From JBEKCP01 sp050014815 (lineage in GTDB: Bacteria; Planctomycetota; Planctomycetia; Pirellulales; Thermoguttaceae): a stretch of 10,045 nt of DNA. The stretch lies in contig JBEKCP010000157.1 in the NCBI GenBank assembly GCA_050014815.1, positions 1 through 10,045 of the forward strand, read 5' to 3'. Below the pieces are notes generated by a model. That model was not told where the DNA came from. It made no database searches and was given only the letters and a program-made list of their open reading frames with translations. The stretch's first letter is position 1. Each line of letters begins with the position of its first letter. The position numbers and the translations under genes are program-made. Positions 1-5,014 of this stretch are shown here, piece by piece.

Positions 1-2
1 GG

Positions 3-1454
3 CTCACCCAGGCCGACCTGATGGGCTTCACGCTCCCGCGGAAGTTCGGCGGCCTGAATTGCCCCAGCCTGGTCTACACCATGGCCAACGAGATGATCAG
101 CCGGGCCGACTGCTCGCTGATGAATCTCTTCGGGCTGCAAGGCATCGCCGAGACGATCTACGCCTTCGCCAACGACGCGATCAAGGACGAGTACCTCCCG
201 CGGTTCTGCTCCGGCCTTGTGACCGGCGCCATGGTGCTGACCGAGCCCGACGCCGGCAGCGACCTGCAGGCCGTGCGGCTGCGGGCCTTCCAGGACGGCG
301 AGGGCCGCTGGCGGCTCAACGGCGTGAAACGATTCATCACTAACGGCTGCGGCGAAGTGCTCCTGGTGCTGGCCCGCAGCGAGCCCGAAATCTCCGACGG
401 CCGCGGACTGAGCCTCTTTATCGCCGATCGGGGGCCGGGCGTCCGCGTGCGGCACCTCGAAGAGAAGCTCGGCATCCACGGCTCCCCCACCTGCGAGCTG
501 GTGTTCGACGACACGCCCTGCCGGCTCATCGGCGAACGGCAGCGGGGGCTGATCACCTACGTGATGGCGCTGATGAACGGGGCGCGGGTGGGCATCGCCG
601 CGCAGTCGCTGGGAGTGGCCGAGGCGGCCTTCCGCCTCGCCCGTACCTATGCCCACACCCGCCAGCAGTTCGGCGTCCCCATCGAGCGCCTGCCGGCGGT
701 GGCCGAGCTCGTGACCGACATGAAGATCGACGTCGAGGCGGCCCGGGCCCTGGCCTACGAGACCAGCCGCGTCTGCGACCACGAGAACAACAACGCGCGG
801 GTGCTCCAGTGGGGCGGCCCGCTCGACAAGGAAGATGAGAAACGTCGCAAGCAGCTCGGCCGGACTTTCAAGCGACTCAACGGCATGCTCACCCCGATGA
901 GCAAGTACTACTGCTCCGAGATGTCTGTCCGCGTGGCTCACAACGCGATCCAGGTGCTGGGCGGCTCGGGCTACATGAAGGACTATGCCGCCGAGCGATA
1001 CCTCCGCGACAGCCGCATCACGACGATTTACGAAGGCACCAGCCAGCTCCAGGTCGTGGCGGCCGTCCGCGGCGTCTCGTCCGGCGCCTTCGAGATGTGG
1101 ACCGGCGACTGGGACAAGAAGGAATACGCCGACCCCCTGCTCGGCCAGCTCAAGGAAAAGCTCCTCGACGCCAAGCGGCGGATCCTCGACGCCATCCAGT
1201 TCGCCAAGACCAAGGCCACCAGCTACCTGGACCTGTCGGGCCGCCGGCTGGTCGATTCGGCCATCGCCGTCGTGATCGGCCACCTCCTGCTGGGCCAAGG
1301 GACGGCCGACGAGCGGAAAAAGCGGGTCGCCCGCCGCTTCATCGACCGCGAATTGCCCGCCGTGCGAATGAACTGCGAGCAGATCCACGCCGGCGACATG
1401 GCGGCCCTGGAAGAATATGCGGTGCTGGCCGGCCCCGTGCCGGTCGCGGAGTGA
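3..1454 (+). CDS. Acyl-CoA dehydrogenase, long form (5' end cut by window)
   Basis: Flavoenzyme that introduces the trans-2,3 double bond into acyl-CoA thioesters, as in beta-oxidation; FAD-bound and cytoplasmic. The frame is open from base 3 through LTQADL into the first Met at 21, so the true start lies before the window. Numbered from that Met, visible family motifs are TEPDAGSD (74-81) and FITNG (105-109) of the middle domain, RQQFG (214-218) in the C-terminal helical domain, QVLGGSGY (311-318), and IYEGTS (336-341), whose Glu338 aligns with the catalytic base of medium-chain enzymes. A charged stretch at about 250-295 and about 130 residues after IYEGTS make it longer than the 380-residue enzymes and similar to the 550-600-residue class. 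Substrate cannot be told from sequence. fabI follows on the same strand after a 95-bp palindromic gap, so co-transcription is possible but not shown. Confidence 0.93.
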   Translation, partial: LTQADLMGFTLPRKFGGLNCPSLVYTMANEMISRADCSLMNLFGLQGIAETIYAFANDAIKDEYLPRFCSGLVTGAMVLTEPDAGSDLQAVRLRAFQDGEGRWRLNGVKRFITNGCGEVLLVLARSEPEISDGRGLSLFIADRGPGVRVRHLEEKLGIHGSPTCELVFDDTPCRLIGERQRGLITYVMALMNGARVGIAAQSLGVAEAAFRLARTYAHTRQQFGVPIERLPAVAELVTDMKIDVEAARALAYETSRVCDHENNNARVLQWGGPLDKEDEKRRKQLGRTFKRLNGMLTPMSKYYCSEMSVRVAHNAIQVLGGSGYMKDYAAERYLRDSRITTIYEGTSQLQVVAAVRGVSSGAFEMWTGDWDKKEYADPLLGQLKEKLLDAKRRILDAIQFAKTKATSYLDLSGRRLVDSAIAVVIGHLLLGQGTADERKKRVARRFIDRELPAVRMNCEQIHAGDMAALEEYAVLAGPVPVAE

Positions 1455-1457
1455 GGG

Positions 1458-1545
1458 GATTTTGGATTTTAGATTTTGGATTCCACATCCGGAATCTCAA
1501 ACCTGAAATCTGAAATCCAAAATCGGAAATCTAAAATCCAAAATC
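1458..1545. repeat. AT-rich imperfect palindrome between the dehydrogenase and fabI
   Basis: Almost the whole gap is one imperfect inverted repeat. The outer arms GATTTTGGATTTTAGATTT (1458-1476) and its exact complement (1527-1545) are 19 bp. Inner arms 1472-1482 with 1514-1524 (11 bp, GATTTTGGATT) and 1480-1484 with 1491-1495 (ATTCC/GGAAT) allow further pairing in alternative registers. The arms are built from iterations of GATTTTGGATTTT. It fills the gap up to 4 bases before the fabI ATG, so it would form a hairpin directly ahead of that start or act as a terminator-like structure after the dehydrogenase. Function unknown; composition is very unlike the GC-rich genes on both sides. Confidence 0.85.
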
Positions 1546-1549
1546 TCCT

Positions 1550-2320
1550 ATGGGCATGTTCACCGACAAACTCGGCCTCGTGATGGGCGTGACCAACGAG
1601 CGGAGCATCGCCTGGGCGATGACCGAGCGGCTCTACGCCGAAGGCGCCCAGATGGCGTTCACGCACCTGCCCAGCTTGTCCTGCGAGCGCCGAGTCCGCA
1701 ACCTGGTCGAGCCGCGGGGGGCCCGGCTGATTGTCCCCTGCGACGTGCAGAAGGACGAGGACATTGCCGGGGTGTTCGACGCGGTCCGCCAGACCCACGG
1801 CCGGCTGGACTTCCTGATCCACTCGATCGCGTTCGCCCCGCCCGCGGAACTCAAGAACCCCTACGTCCAGATGAGCCGCGCCGGCTGGCACCTGGCCATG
1901 GACGTGAGCGTTTACAGCCTGGTGGCGGTCTCGCGCGCCGCCGCGGACCTGATGACCGCCGGCGGCGCGATCCTGACCTTGAGCTACTACGGCGGCGAGA
2001 AGGTCGTGCCCGGCTACAACGTGATGGGCGTCTGCAAGGCGGCCCTGGAGCACAGCGTCCGCTACCTGGCCTGGGACCTCGGGCGGCGGAAGATCCGCGT
2101 CAACGCGATCAGCTCCGGCCCGATGCGGACCCTGAGCGCCTCGGGCATCAGCCATTTCGACGAGATGCGCGACCACGCCCTCGAGCGTTCGGCCCTGGGC
2201 CGCCACCTCGAACCGGCCGACCTCGCCGGCACGGCCCTCTATCTTCTCGGCGACCTCTCCTCCGGCGTCACCGGCGAGGTGCTCCACGTGGACTGCGGCT
2301 ACAACATCGTGGGGCTCTGA
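1550..2320 (+). CDS. fabI: Enoyl-[acyl-carrier-protein] reductase (NADH), FabI type
   Basis: Reduces trans-2-enoyl-ACP in the last step of each fatty acid elongation cycle (type II FAS, cytoplasm). The 256 residues fit FabI length. It is a divergent short-chain dehydrogenase: the N-terminal nucleotide-binding segment reads LVMGVTNERSIAW (10-22), where E. coli has LVTGVASKLSIAY, and HSIAFAP (91-97) matches the family HSIGFAP. The active site is intact: Tyr146 in LSYYGGE, then Tyr156 and Lys163 in YNVMGVCK, spaced Tyr-x6-Lys at the same numbering as E. coli. SGPMRTLSASGI (189-200) and the C-terminal VDCGYNI match as well. The residue at the E. coli Gly93 position is Ala, as in staphylococcal FabI. 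No Shine-Dalgarno is visible before ATG 1550; a second ATG lies at 1556. A hairpin terminator follows. Confidence 0.93.
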   Translation: MGMFTDKLGLVMGVTNERSIAWAMTERLYAEGAQMAFTHLPSLSCERRVRNLVEPRGARLIVPCDVQKDEDIAGVFDAVRQTHGRLDFLIHSIAFAPPAELKNPYVQMSRAGWHLAMDVSVYSLVAVSRAAADLMTAGGAILTLSYYGGEKVVPGYNVMGVCKAALEHSVRYLAWDLGRRKIRVNAISSGPMRTLSASGISHFDEMRDHALERSALGRHLEPADLAGTALYLLGDLSSGVTGEVLHVDCGYNIVGL

Positions 2321-2343
2321 GCACAATCGCCATTGGCAGCGCA

Positions 2344-2374
2344 AAAGCCCGCCGACTGCGTCGGCGGGGTTGCT
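2344..2374 (+). terminator. Probable intrinsic terminator after fabI
   Basis: A perfect 8-bp stem, CCCGCCGA (2348-2355) with TCGGCGGG (2361-2368), encloses the loop CTGCG. An AAAAG run stands before it and a GTTGCTT tract after it. It sits 27 bp after the fabI stop and before the DUF2283 ribosome-binding site. The T tract is poor, so termination may be partial. Confidence 0.5.
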
Positions 2375-2392
2375 TGAAGAAGAGGAAATCCA

Positions 2393-2632
2393 ATGGCAGA
2401 GAAGCTGACGTTCCAATACGACCGCGACGCGGACATTCTCTACATCAGCAACCACCCGCCTTACGCCGAGCAGGAATCAGAGGAACTTGGCGACGACGTG
2501 GTGGCCCGCCTCAATCCAAGCACAGGCGAGGTCGAGAGCGTGGAAGTCTTGTTCTTCTCCACTCGCCTGCTGCGGAAGGATTTGTTCGAGCTGCCCGTAA
2601 CAACCGAAATGCACCTGGTCGCTCAGGTGTGA
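2393..2632 (+). CDS. DUF2283 family small protein
   Basis: A 79-residue protein of the DUF2283 family, whose biochemical function is not established. The N-terminal signature FQYDRDADILYIS (7-19) matches the family pattern YDxxADxLYI, followed by the typical E-x-x-DDVVARLNPSTGEVESVEVL core (about 32-53), which predicts a small alpha/beta fold. The length is complete for the family. AGAGGA at 2381-2386 is a good ribosome-binding site 6 bases before ATG 2393 and supports this start. DUF2283 genes often lie next to toxin-antitoxin type partners such as DUF4258, but no such partner is beside this one; the next gene is 681 bp downstream across a palindrome-rich gap. A short stem followed by TCTTTT lies just after the stop. 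Confidence 0.85.
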   Translation: MAEKLTFQYDRDADILYISNHPPYAEQESEELGDDVVARLNPSTGEVESVEVLFFSTRLLRKDLFELPVTTEMHLVAQV

Positions 2633-2649
2633 GCGGGATAGCCCTCCCA

Positions 2650-2674
2650 GCCGCGTGTGCGGCAATCTTTTCTG
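2650..2674 (+). terminator. Weak terminator-like hairpin after the DUF2283 gene
   Basis: GCCGC (2650-2654) pairs with GCGGC (2659-2663) around the loop GTGT and is followed by AATCTTTTCT, 17 bp after the stop codon. The stem is only 5 bp. The CCAGCCGCGT part recurs at 2790-2799, so this may instead be a degenerate member of the palindrome family that fills this gap. Confidence 0.35.
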
Positions 2675-2687
2675 GCAAGGTGTTCTT

Positions 2688-2745
2688 ACGCCCGTTCACG
2701 GGCGTTTCCGGCGCAGCCGGTACTCGGCCCGACGTTTACGTCGGG
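2688..2745 (+). repeat. 58-bp triple-hairpin unit U1, subtype A, forward
   Basis: Layout: 18-bp palindrome ACGCCCG-TTCA-CGGGCGT (2688-2705), 2-base spacer TT, 13-bp mini hairpin CCGGC-GCA-GCCGG (2708-2720), 7-base spacer TACTCGG, 18-bp palindrome CCCGACG-TTTA-CGTCGGG (2728-2745). The same 18-2-13-7-18 layout recurs three more times in this gap. The second palindrome and the 7-base spacer define subtype A, shared with U4 on the opposite strand. Confidence 0.85.
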
Positions 2746-2795
2746 TTGGAGGCTTGCTGCGGTAGGTCCTGGAGTTCCAGCGGATGCTGCCAGCC

Positions 2796-2805
2796 GCGTT
2801 CACGC
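2796..2805 (+). repeat. Degenerate small palindrome with TTCA loop
   Basis: GCG-TTCA-CGC keeps the loop and inner pairs of the 18-bp palindromes, but the flanking bases no longer pair. It lies between U1 and U2 with forward loop polarity. It is probably a decayed copy. Confidence 0.4.
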
Positions 2806-2835
2806 CTCGTAGTTACACACAAGTGCCGCAATCTC

Positions 2836-2893
2836 ACGCCCGTTCACGGGCGTTGCCGCCGGAGGCGGCCTTAGGCCCGGCATTCATGCCGGG
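2836..2893 (+). repeat. 58-bp triple-hairpin unit U2, subtype B, forward
   Basis: ACGCCCG-TTCA-CGGGCGT (2836-2853), TG, CCGCC-GGA-GGCGG (2856-2868), CCTTAGG, CCCGGCA-TTCA-TGCCGGG (2876-2893). Exactly 58 bp with the 18-2-13-7-18 layout. The first palindrome is identical to that of U1; the 7-base spacer and second palindrome differ from U1 and instead match U3, defining subtype B. Confidence 0.85.
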
Positions 2894-2926
2894 TCGCCGG
2901 AGGCAGAACGGTGAAATTTCGGTTCA

Positions 2927-2944
2927 ACGCCCGTTTACGGGCGT
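2927..2944 (+). repeat. Solo 18-bp palindrome, forward
   Basis: ACGCCCG-TTTA-CGGGCGT, a perfect 7-bp stem with a 4-base loop, the same as the first palindrome of U1 and U2 except for one loop base. It has no mini hairpin or partner palindrome in the expected positions. Confidence 0.8.
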
Positions 2945-2956
2945 TCTCGATGGACC

Positions 2957-2985
2957 GGCTTTAGCCATAGGAAGCGGCTGAAGCC
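2957..2985. repeat. Two small hairpins at the array's point of symmetry
   Basis: GGC-TTTA-GCC (2957-2966) and GGC-TGAA-GCC (2976-2985) face each other. The loops follow the same TTYA/TRAA rule as the larger palindromes. The change of orientation of the whole array falls between them, at 2967-2975. Confidence 0.6.
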
Positions 2986-2993
2986 CTGGGATA

Positions 2994-3011
2994 AGGCCCG
3001 TGAACGGGCCT
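2994..3011 (-). repeat. Solo 18-bp palindrome, reverse
   Basis: AGGCCCG-TGAA-CGGGCCT on the + strand; read on the - strand the loop is TTCA. It is the mirror counterpart of the solo palindrome at 2927-2944, with different but fully matched arms. Confidence 0.8.
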
Positions 3012-3045
3012 TTAGAGAACAAAAATAGTTTGGGTCGCCATACGA

Positions 3046-3103
3046 CCCGGTATGAATGCCGGGGCTAAGACCGCCTGCGGCGGAAAGGGTCGTGAACGAC
3101 CCT
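3046..3103 (-). repeat. 58-bp triple-hairpin unit U3, subtype B, reverse
   Basis: Read on the - strand: AGGGTCG-TTCA-CGACCCT, TT, CCGCC-GCA-GGCGG, TCTTAGC, CCCGGCA-TTCA-TACCGGG. Exactly 58 bp. The spacer and second palindrome match U2 apart from spacer ends and one arm base; that change (C to T on the + strand at 3051) still allows a G-T pair. Its + strand left end shares CCC with GGGTCG-CCATA-CGACCC at 3032-3048. Confidence 0.85.
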
Positions 3104-3143
3104 GACCTCCGAACTCGAAGATGTGTGTAACAACGTCGCGTTA

Positions 3144-3201
3144 CCCGACGTGAACGTCGGGCCGAATACCGCCTTCGGCGGGAAGGCTCGTAAACGAGCC
3201 T
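3144..3201 (-). repeat. 58-bp triple-hairpin unit U4, subtype A, reverse
   Basis: Read on the - strand: AGGCTCG-TTTA-CGAGCCT, TC, CCGCC-GAA-GGCGG, TATTCGG, CCCGACG-TTCA-CGTCGGG. Exactly 58 bp. The spacer (TATTCGG against TACTCGG) and the second palindrome match U1 apart from one loop base, so U1 and U4 are the outer pair of the mirror. Confidence 0.85.
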
Positions 3202-3222
3202 ATTTCATCAACCTCCTTCGTT

Positions 3223-3273
3223 GCCGGAGAATTTGGCCATACACCCAGCCGCGGCTGGCTGCCATTCTCCGGC
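3223..3273 (+). promoter_or_regulatory. Nested hairpin overlapping the Nmad operon promoter
   Basis: Outer arms GCCGGAGAAT (3223-3232) and ATTCTCCGGC (3264-3273) pair perfectly over 10 bp. Inside lies a 14-bp perfect palindrome, CCAGCCGCGGCTGG (3245-3258). The right arm covers or abuts the proposed -35 element, so the structure could be an operator or a cruciform that controls the promoter. Function is inferred from position only. Confidence 0.55.
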
Positions 3274-3287
3274 GGATTTGATACAAT
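3259..3287 (+). promoter_or_regulatory. Probable sigma-70 type promoter of the Nmad3-Nmad2 operon
   Basis: Extended -10 TGATACAAT (3279-3287; hexamer TACAAT 3282-3287), with CTGCCA (3259-3264, 4 of 6 matches to TTGACA) at a 17-base spacing. Transcription would begin near 3294, leaving a leader of about 20 bases that contains the AGGGGGAG ribosome-binding site (3302-3309). Confidence 0.5.
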
Positions 3288-3313
3288 AACGGTTTCCCGA
3301 CAGGGGGAGCCGA

Positions 3314-4090
3314 ATGAAAGTCGTCCTTCTTCGCATCGGTATCGACACCGGATCGGGTGGTATTCACGGGCCCCTGTTCGCTGACGGCACGTTTGAGTAC
3401 GTCCCGATCCCTGACAAGAAGGCGGTTGACGAGCGAGCTTACGGCAATACCCTCGGCAGGCACGGGCGAAAGCTGATCGACTACTTTCCGGCGGGAACGC
3501 GGGACCGAATGGCCGATCAGCCCATGCACGTTGACCCAGAGTTCCACACGTTCACCTACGGAGACCCGACAGCGCCGAAGGCCGGCCTGCGACGCCTGGA
3601 GCCCGGCGACCTGCTGGTCTTCTACTGCGGGTTGCACGGATGGGGCTTTACTTCCGATCCGGCGCTTTACCTCATTGGCTTCTTCGAGGTCGAGAGAGCA
3701 GGTCGGGCGACCGATTTCACGAAGGCGGAATTGAATCGCCTCTTCTCGAACAACTTCCACATCTGCCATCCGCGGGTTTTCAGGCGACAGGAGGAGTCGC
3801 TCGTACTGGTGAAGGGCACCGCAAACAGTCGCTTGCTGGGCAAGGCGGTTCAGATTAGCGTCTACGGCAGGGACGTGGCGGGCAGGCCACTGAAAGTCCT
3901 TTCTCCCGAAATGCAGCGCGTCTTCGGGACGTTCGGCGGAAGAGTTTCGATACAGCGTTCGCCGCCGCGATGGGTCGAGCCAACTTTCACTGCGAAAGCT
4001 GCTGATTTCGTGAGACTGCTGGCGCGACGGTCCCAGTCGAGAACGTTGCGGGTTAGACCGCGCAAGCCCACGGAAGCTCAGACGCCATGA
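3314..4090 (+). CDS. Nmad3 family putative nucleotide-modification-associated protein
   Basis: A 258-residue protein of the Nmad3 family, which was defined computationally by its association with DNA-base-modification systems; no activity is established to my knowledge. The family signature opens the protein: LLRIGIDTGSGGIHGPLF (5-22), then FEYVPIPD (27-34). Further conserved-looking blocks are GDLLVFYCGLHGW (98-110), ALYLIGFFEV (117-126), SNNFHICHPRV (145-155) and the polar stretch FGTFGGRVSIQRSPPRWVEP (204-223). The last 30 residues are basic. There is no signal peptide or membrane segment. ATG 3314 is supported by AGGGGGAG four bases upstream and by the family start. The stop overlaps the next ATG (ATGA at 4087-4090), so Nmad3 and Nmad2 are translationally coupled. 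GC is by eye lower than in the flanking metabolic genes. Family call from remembered signature, not from a search. Confidence 0.78.
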   Translation: MKVVLLRIGIDTGSGGIHGPLFADGTFEYVPIPDKKAVDERAYGNTLGRHGRKLIDYFPAGTRDRMADQPMHVDPEFHTFTYGDPTAPKAGLRRLEPGDLLVFYCGLHGWGFTSDPALYLIGFFEVERAGRATDFTKAELNRLFSNNFHICHPRVFRRQEESLVLVKGTANSRLLGKAVQISVYGRDVAGRPLKVLSPEMQRVFGTFGGRVSIQRSPPRWVEPTFTAKAADFVRLLARRSQSRTLRVRPRKPTEAQTP

Positions 4091-4629
4091 GACTTTTTTG
4101 CTATGTCGTTGACCACGACACCGGCTTGGCTCCAAATCCTAACCGTCGGGTCTGTACCCTCGTATACTGCAAGTACAAGAGGCCCGGGGTCAAGAGAAGA
4201 AATATCGTTGAGCTAGCGCAGAAGGACGATTGGGTGATTGGAGTCGGCGGTAAGAGCAAGAAAAGCTCCGGCCACGGAACAATAGTCTATGTCATGCGAG
4301 TAGACAAGAACCTTTCGTTCGGTGAGTATCTCCGGCGTTTTCCCGGCCGCAAGAAACCGAAGAACCCAGGCAACCACGGCGGGCGCGCGTTAGTCTCGCA
4401 CACTTTCCTTTATTACGGAGACGAGAGATTTGCGGTAGGCAAAATACTAGGTGCGGACAAGTTCCAACTTGAGAAGACGGGACGCGGCTTCCGCAGCAAG
4501 TTCCCAGAACAATTCATCCGACAACTCGCTCGCTGGGTTCAGGAGCAACACCGCAAAGGCAAAATCGGTAAACCCTGGGCACCTGATTCCGACCGCGCCC
4601 GAAAGAACCTCTGTCGGTGTCGAGCATAG
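4087..4629 (+). CDS. Nmad2 family putative nucleotide-modification-associated protein
   Basis: A 180-residue protein of the Nmad2 family, again defined by association with nucleotide-modification loci, with unknown chemistry. Signature blocks are FCYVVDHDTGLAPNP (4-18), CTLVYCK (23-29), DDWVIGVGGKSKK (47-59), GTIVYVMRVD (64-73), SFGEYLRRF (77-85) and HTFLYYGD (105-112). The Cys residues at 23 and 28, and the Lys/Gly-rich loop after DWVIGVG, are notable. The C-terminus after GKIGKPW (158-164) ends in a basic, Cys-containing tail of 16 residues that may be read-through into foreign sequence, because this end abuts a truncated toxin gene on the other strand. It starts inside the Nmad3 stop codon (ATGA), so expression is probably coupled. 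No third gene follows on this strand; no DNA methyltransferase or oxygenase is in view. Confidence 0.78.
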   Translation: MRLFCYVVDHDTGLAPNPNRRVCTLVYCKYKRPGVKRRNIVELAQKDDWVIGVGGKSKKSSGHGTIVYVMRVDKNLSFGEYLRRFPGRKKPKNPGNHGGRALVSHTFLYYGDERFAVGKILGADKFQLEKTGRGFRSKFPEQFIRQLARWVQEQHRKGKIGKPWAPDSDRARKNLCRCRA

Positions 4630-4641
4630 CCGCGACCCGCG

Positions 4642-4695
4642 CGCCAGGTGGCTAACAGTGGAGCGCGGAAGGCCCTGATCCAAGAGCAGCCTCAT
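4642..4695 (-). pseudogene. Truncated DUF5615 (PIN-like) toxin gene, 5' remnant
   Basis: The - strand frame starting at 4695 begins MRLLLDQGLPRSTVSHLA, the typical N-terminus of DUF5615 PIN-like proteins, predicted nuclease partners of DUF433 antitoxins. Its ATG overlaps the DUF433 stop as ATGA, the normal arrangement. After about 18 codons the resemblance stops. The frame stays open to 4447 but runs antisense through the end of Nmad2 and shows no PIN features such as the later acidic residues. The rest of the toxin is not seen in this window. I read it as a gene broken by recombination at about 4630-4645. Confidence 0.6.
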
Positions 4696-4925
4696 GGGAC
4701 CGGCCGTAGCTCGACCACCCTATCGTCGAGGTTGGCGGCAGCGTACTCAAGCGCCTGCCGGATGTCCTCGTCCTCGACCTCCGGGTACTCGGCCCGGAAC
4801 TGCTCGCGCTCGGGGTAGGCCGCCAGCGCTTCAAGCACGCGCCGTACTGTCAACCGCATCCCCCGGATGCAGGGCTGACCGTTCATTATCGCCGGATCGG
4901 ACGTGATTCGCTCGAAAAGTGTCAT
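4692..4925 (-). CDS. DUF433 family antitoxin-like protein
   Basis: A 77-residue DUF433 protein, a small winged-helix family usually found as the first gene of DUF433-DUF5615 toxin-antitoxin type pairs. The family pattern is clear: RITSDPAIMNGQPCIRGMRL (6-25), then VLEAL (30-34), and near the end YPEVEDEDIRQALEYAA (47-63). I start at ATG 4925 rather than the in-frame GTG at 4934 because GGAG (- strand, 4937-4934) lies 8 bases before the ATG but overlaps the GTG. The stop overlaps the ATG of the toxin remnant. With the toxin truncated, this is probably an orphan antitoxin or a DNA-binding regulator left over. It has its own perfect -10 upstream. Confidence 0.85.
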   Translation of the reverse strand: MTLFERITSDPAIMNGQPCIRGMRLTVRRVLEALAAYPEREQFRAEYPEVEDEDIRQALEYAAANLDDRVVELRPVP

Positions 4926-4962
4926 TACTCGCACTCCAAAATCAACCGCTGCCCGTCACCGC

Positions 4963-4968
4963 ATTATA
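4963..4968 (-). promoter_or_regulatory. Possible -10 element of the DUF433 gene
   Basis: On the - strand TATAAT is a perfect -10 hexamer in the 89-bp gap between the HEPN stop and the DUF433 start. The best -35 at 17 bases is poor (TCTCCA). Transcription would start near 4956, about 30 bases before the ATG. Confidence 0.4.
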
Positions 4969-5014
4969 TCCAATCTTGGCCGGTCTGGAGAAATCTGGGG
5001 ACGCATTGCCAATT

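Larger units (their letters stand above)
2633..3313. other. 681-bp gene-free stretch filled with ordered palindromes
   Basis: No open frame here resembles a protein; reading frames through it translate palindromes. The contents in order are: a weak terminator-like stem; unit U1 (type A, forward); a degenerate GCG-TTCA-CGC (2796-2805); unit U2 (type B, forward); a solo palindrome (2927-2944); two small GGC-x4-GCC hairpins; a solo palindrome in reverse (2994-3011); GGGTCG-CCATA-CGACCC (3032-3048), sharing 3 bases with the next unit; U3 (type B, reverse); U4 (type A, reverse); then the nested hairpin and promoter of the Nmad operon. Nearly every palindrome before about 2967 has loop TTCA or TTTA, and those after it TGAA or TAAA. 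Confidence 0.8.

Noticed and set aside
1469..2455. 328-codon open frame on the - strand opposite fabI
   Set aside because: It is antisense to a gene with an intact FabI active site, its C-terminal part is translated palindrome (repeats of WILDF-like words), and it shows no family signature. A GC-rich shadow.
2374..2981. Overlapping + strand open frames (2374-2874, 2784-2981) through the palindrome array
   Set aside because: They run across the hairpins and out of frame through the DUF2283 gene; no protein family resemblance.
2688..3201. CRISPR array
   Set aside because: Repeats are palindromes with varying arms, irregular intervals and two orientations; there are no unique spacers of constant length and no cas genes.
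3200..4135. 311-codon open frame on the - strand opposite Nmad3
   Set aside because: No recognisable domain, and composition typical of an antisense shadow; Nmad3 on the + strand has a ribosome-binding site, promoter and family signature.
4447..4641. Continuation of the DUF5615 frame as a functional toxin
   Set aside because: After about 18 codons the sequence is antisense to Nmad2 and lacks PIN-domain features, so only the 5' remnant is annotated.
4692..4934. GTG start at 4934 for the DUF433 protein
   Set aside because: The GGAG ribosome-binding site overlaps this GTG and is correctly spaced for ATG 4925, which was chosen instead.
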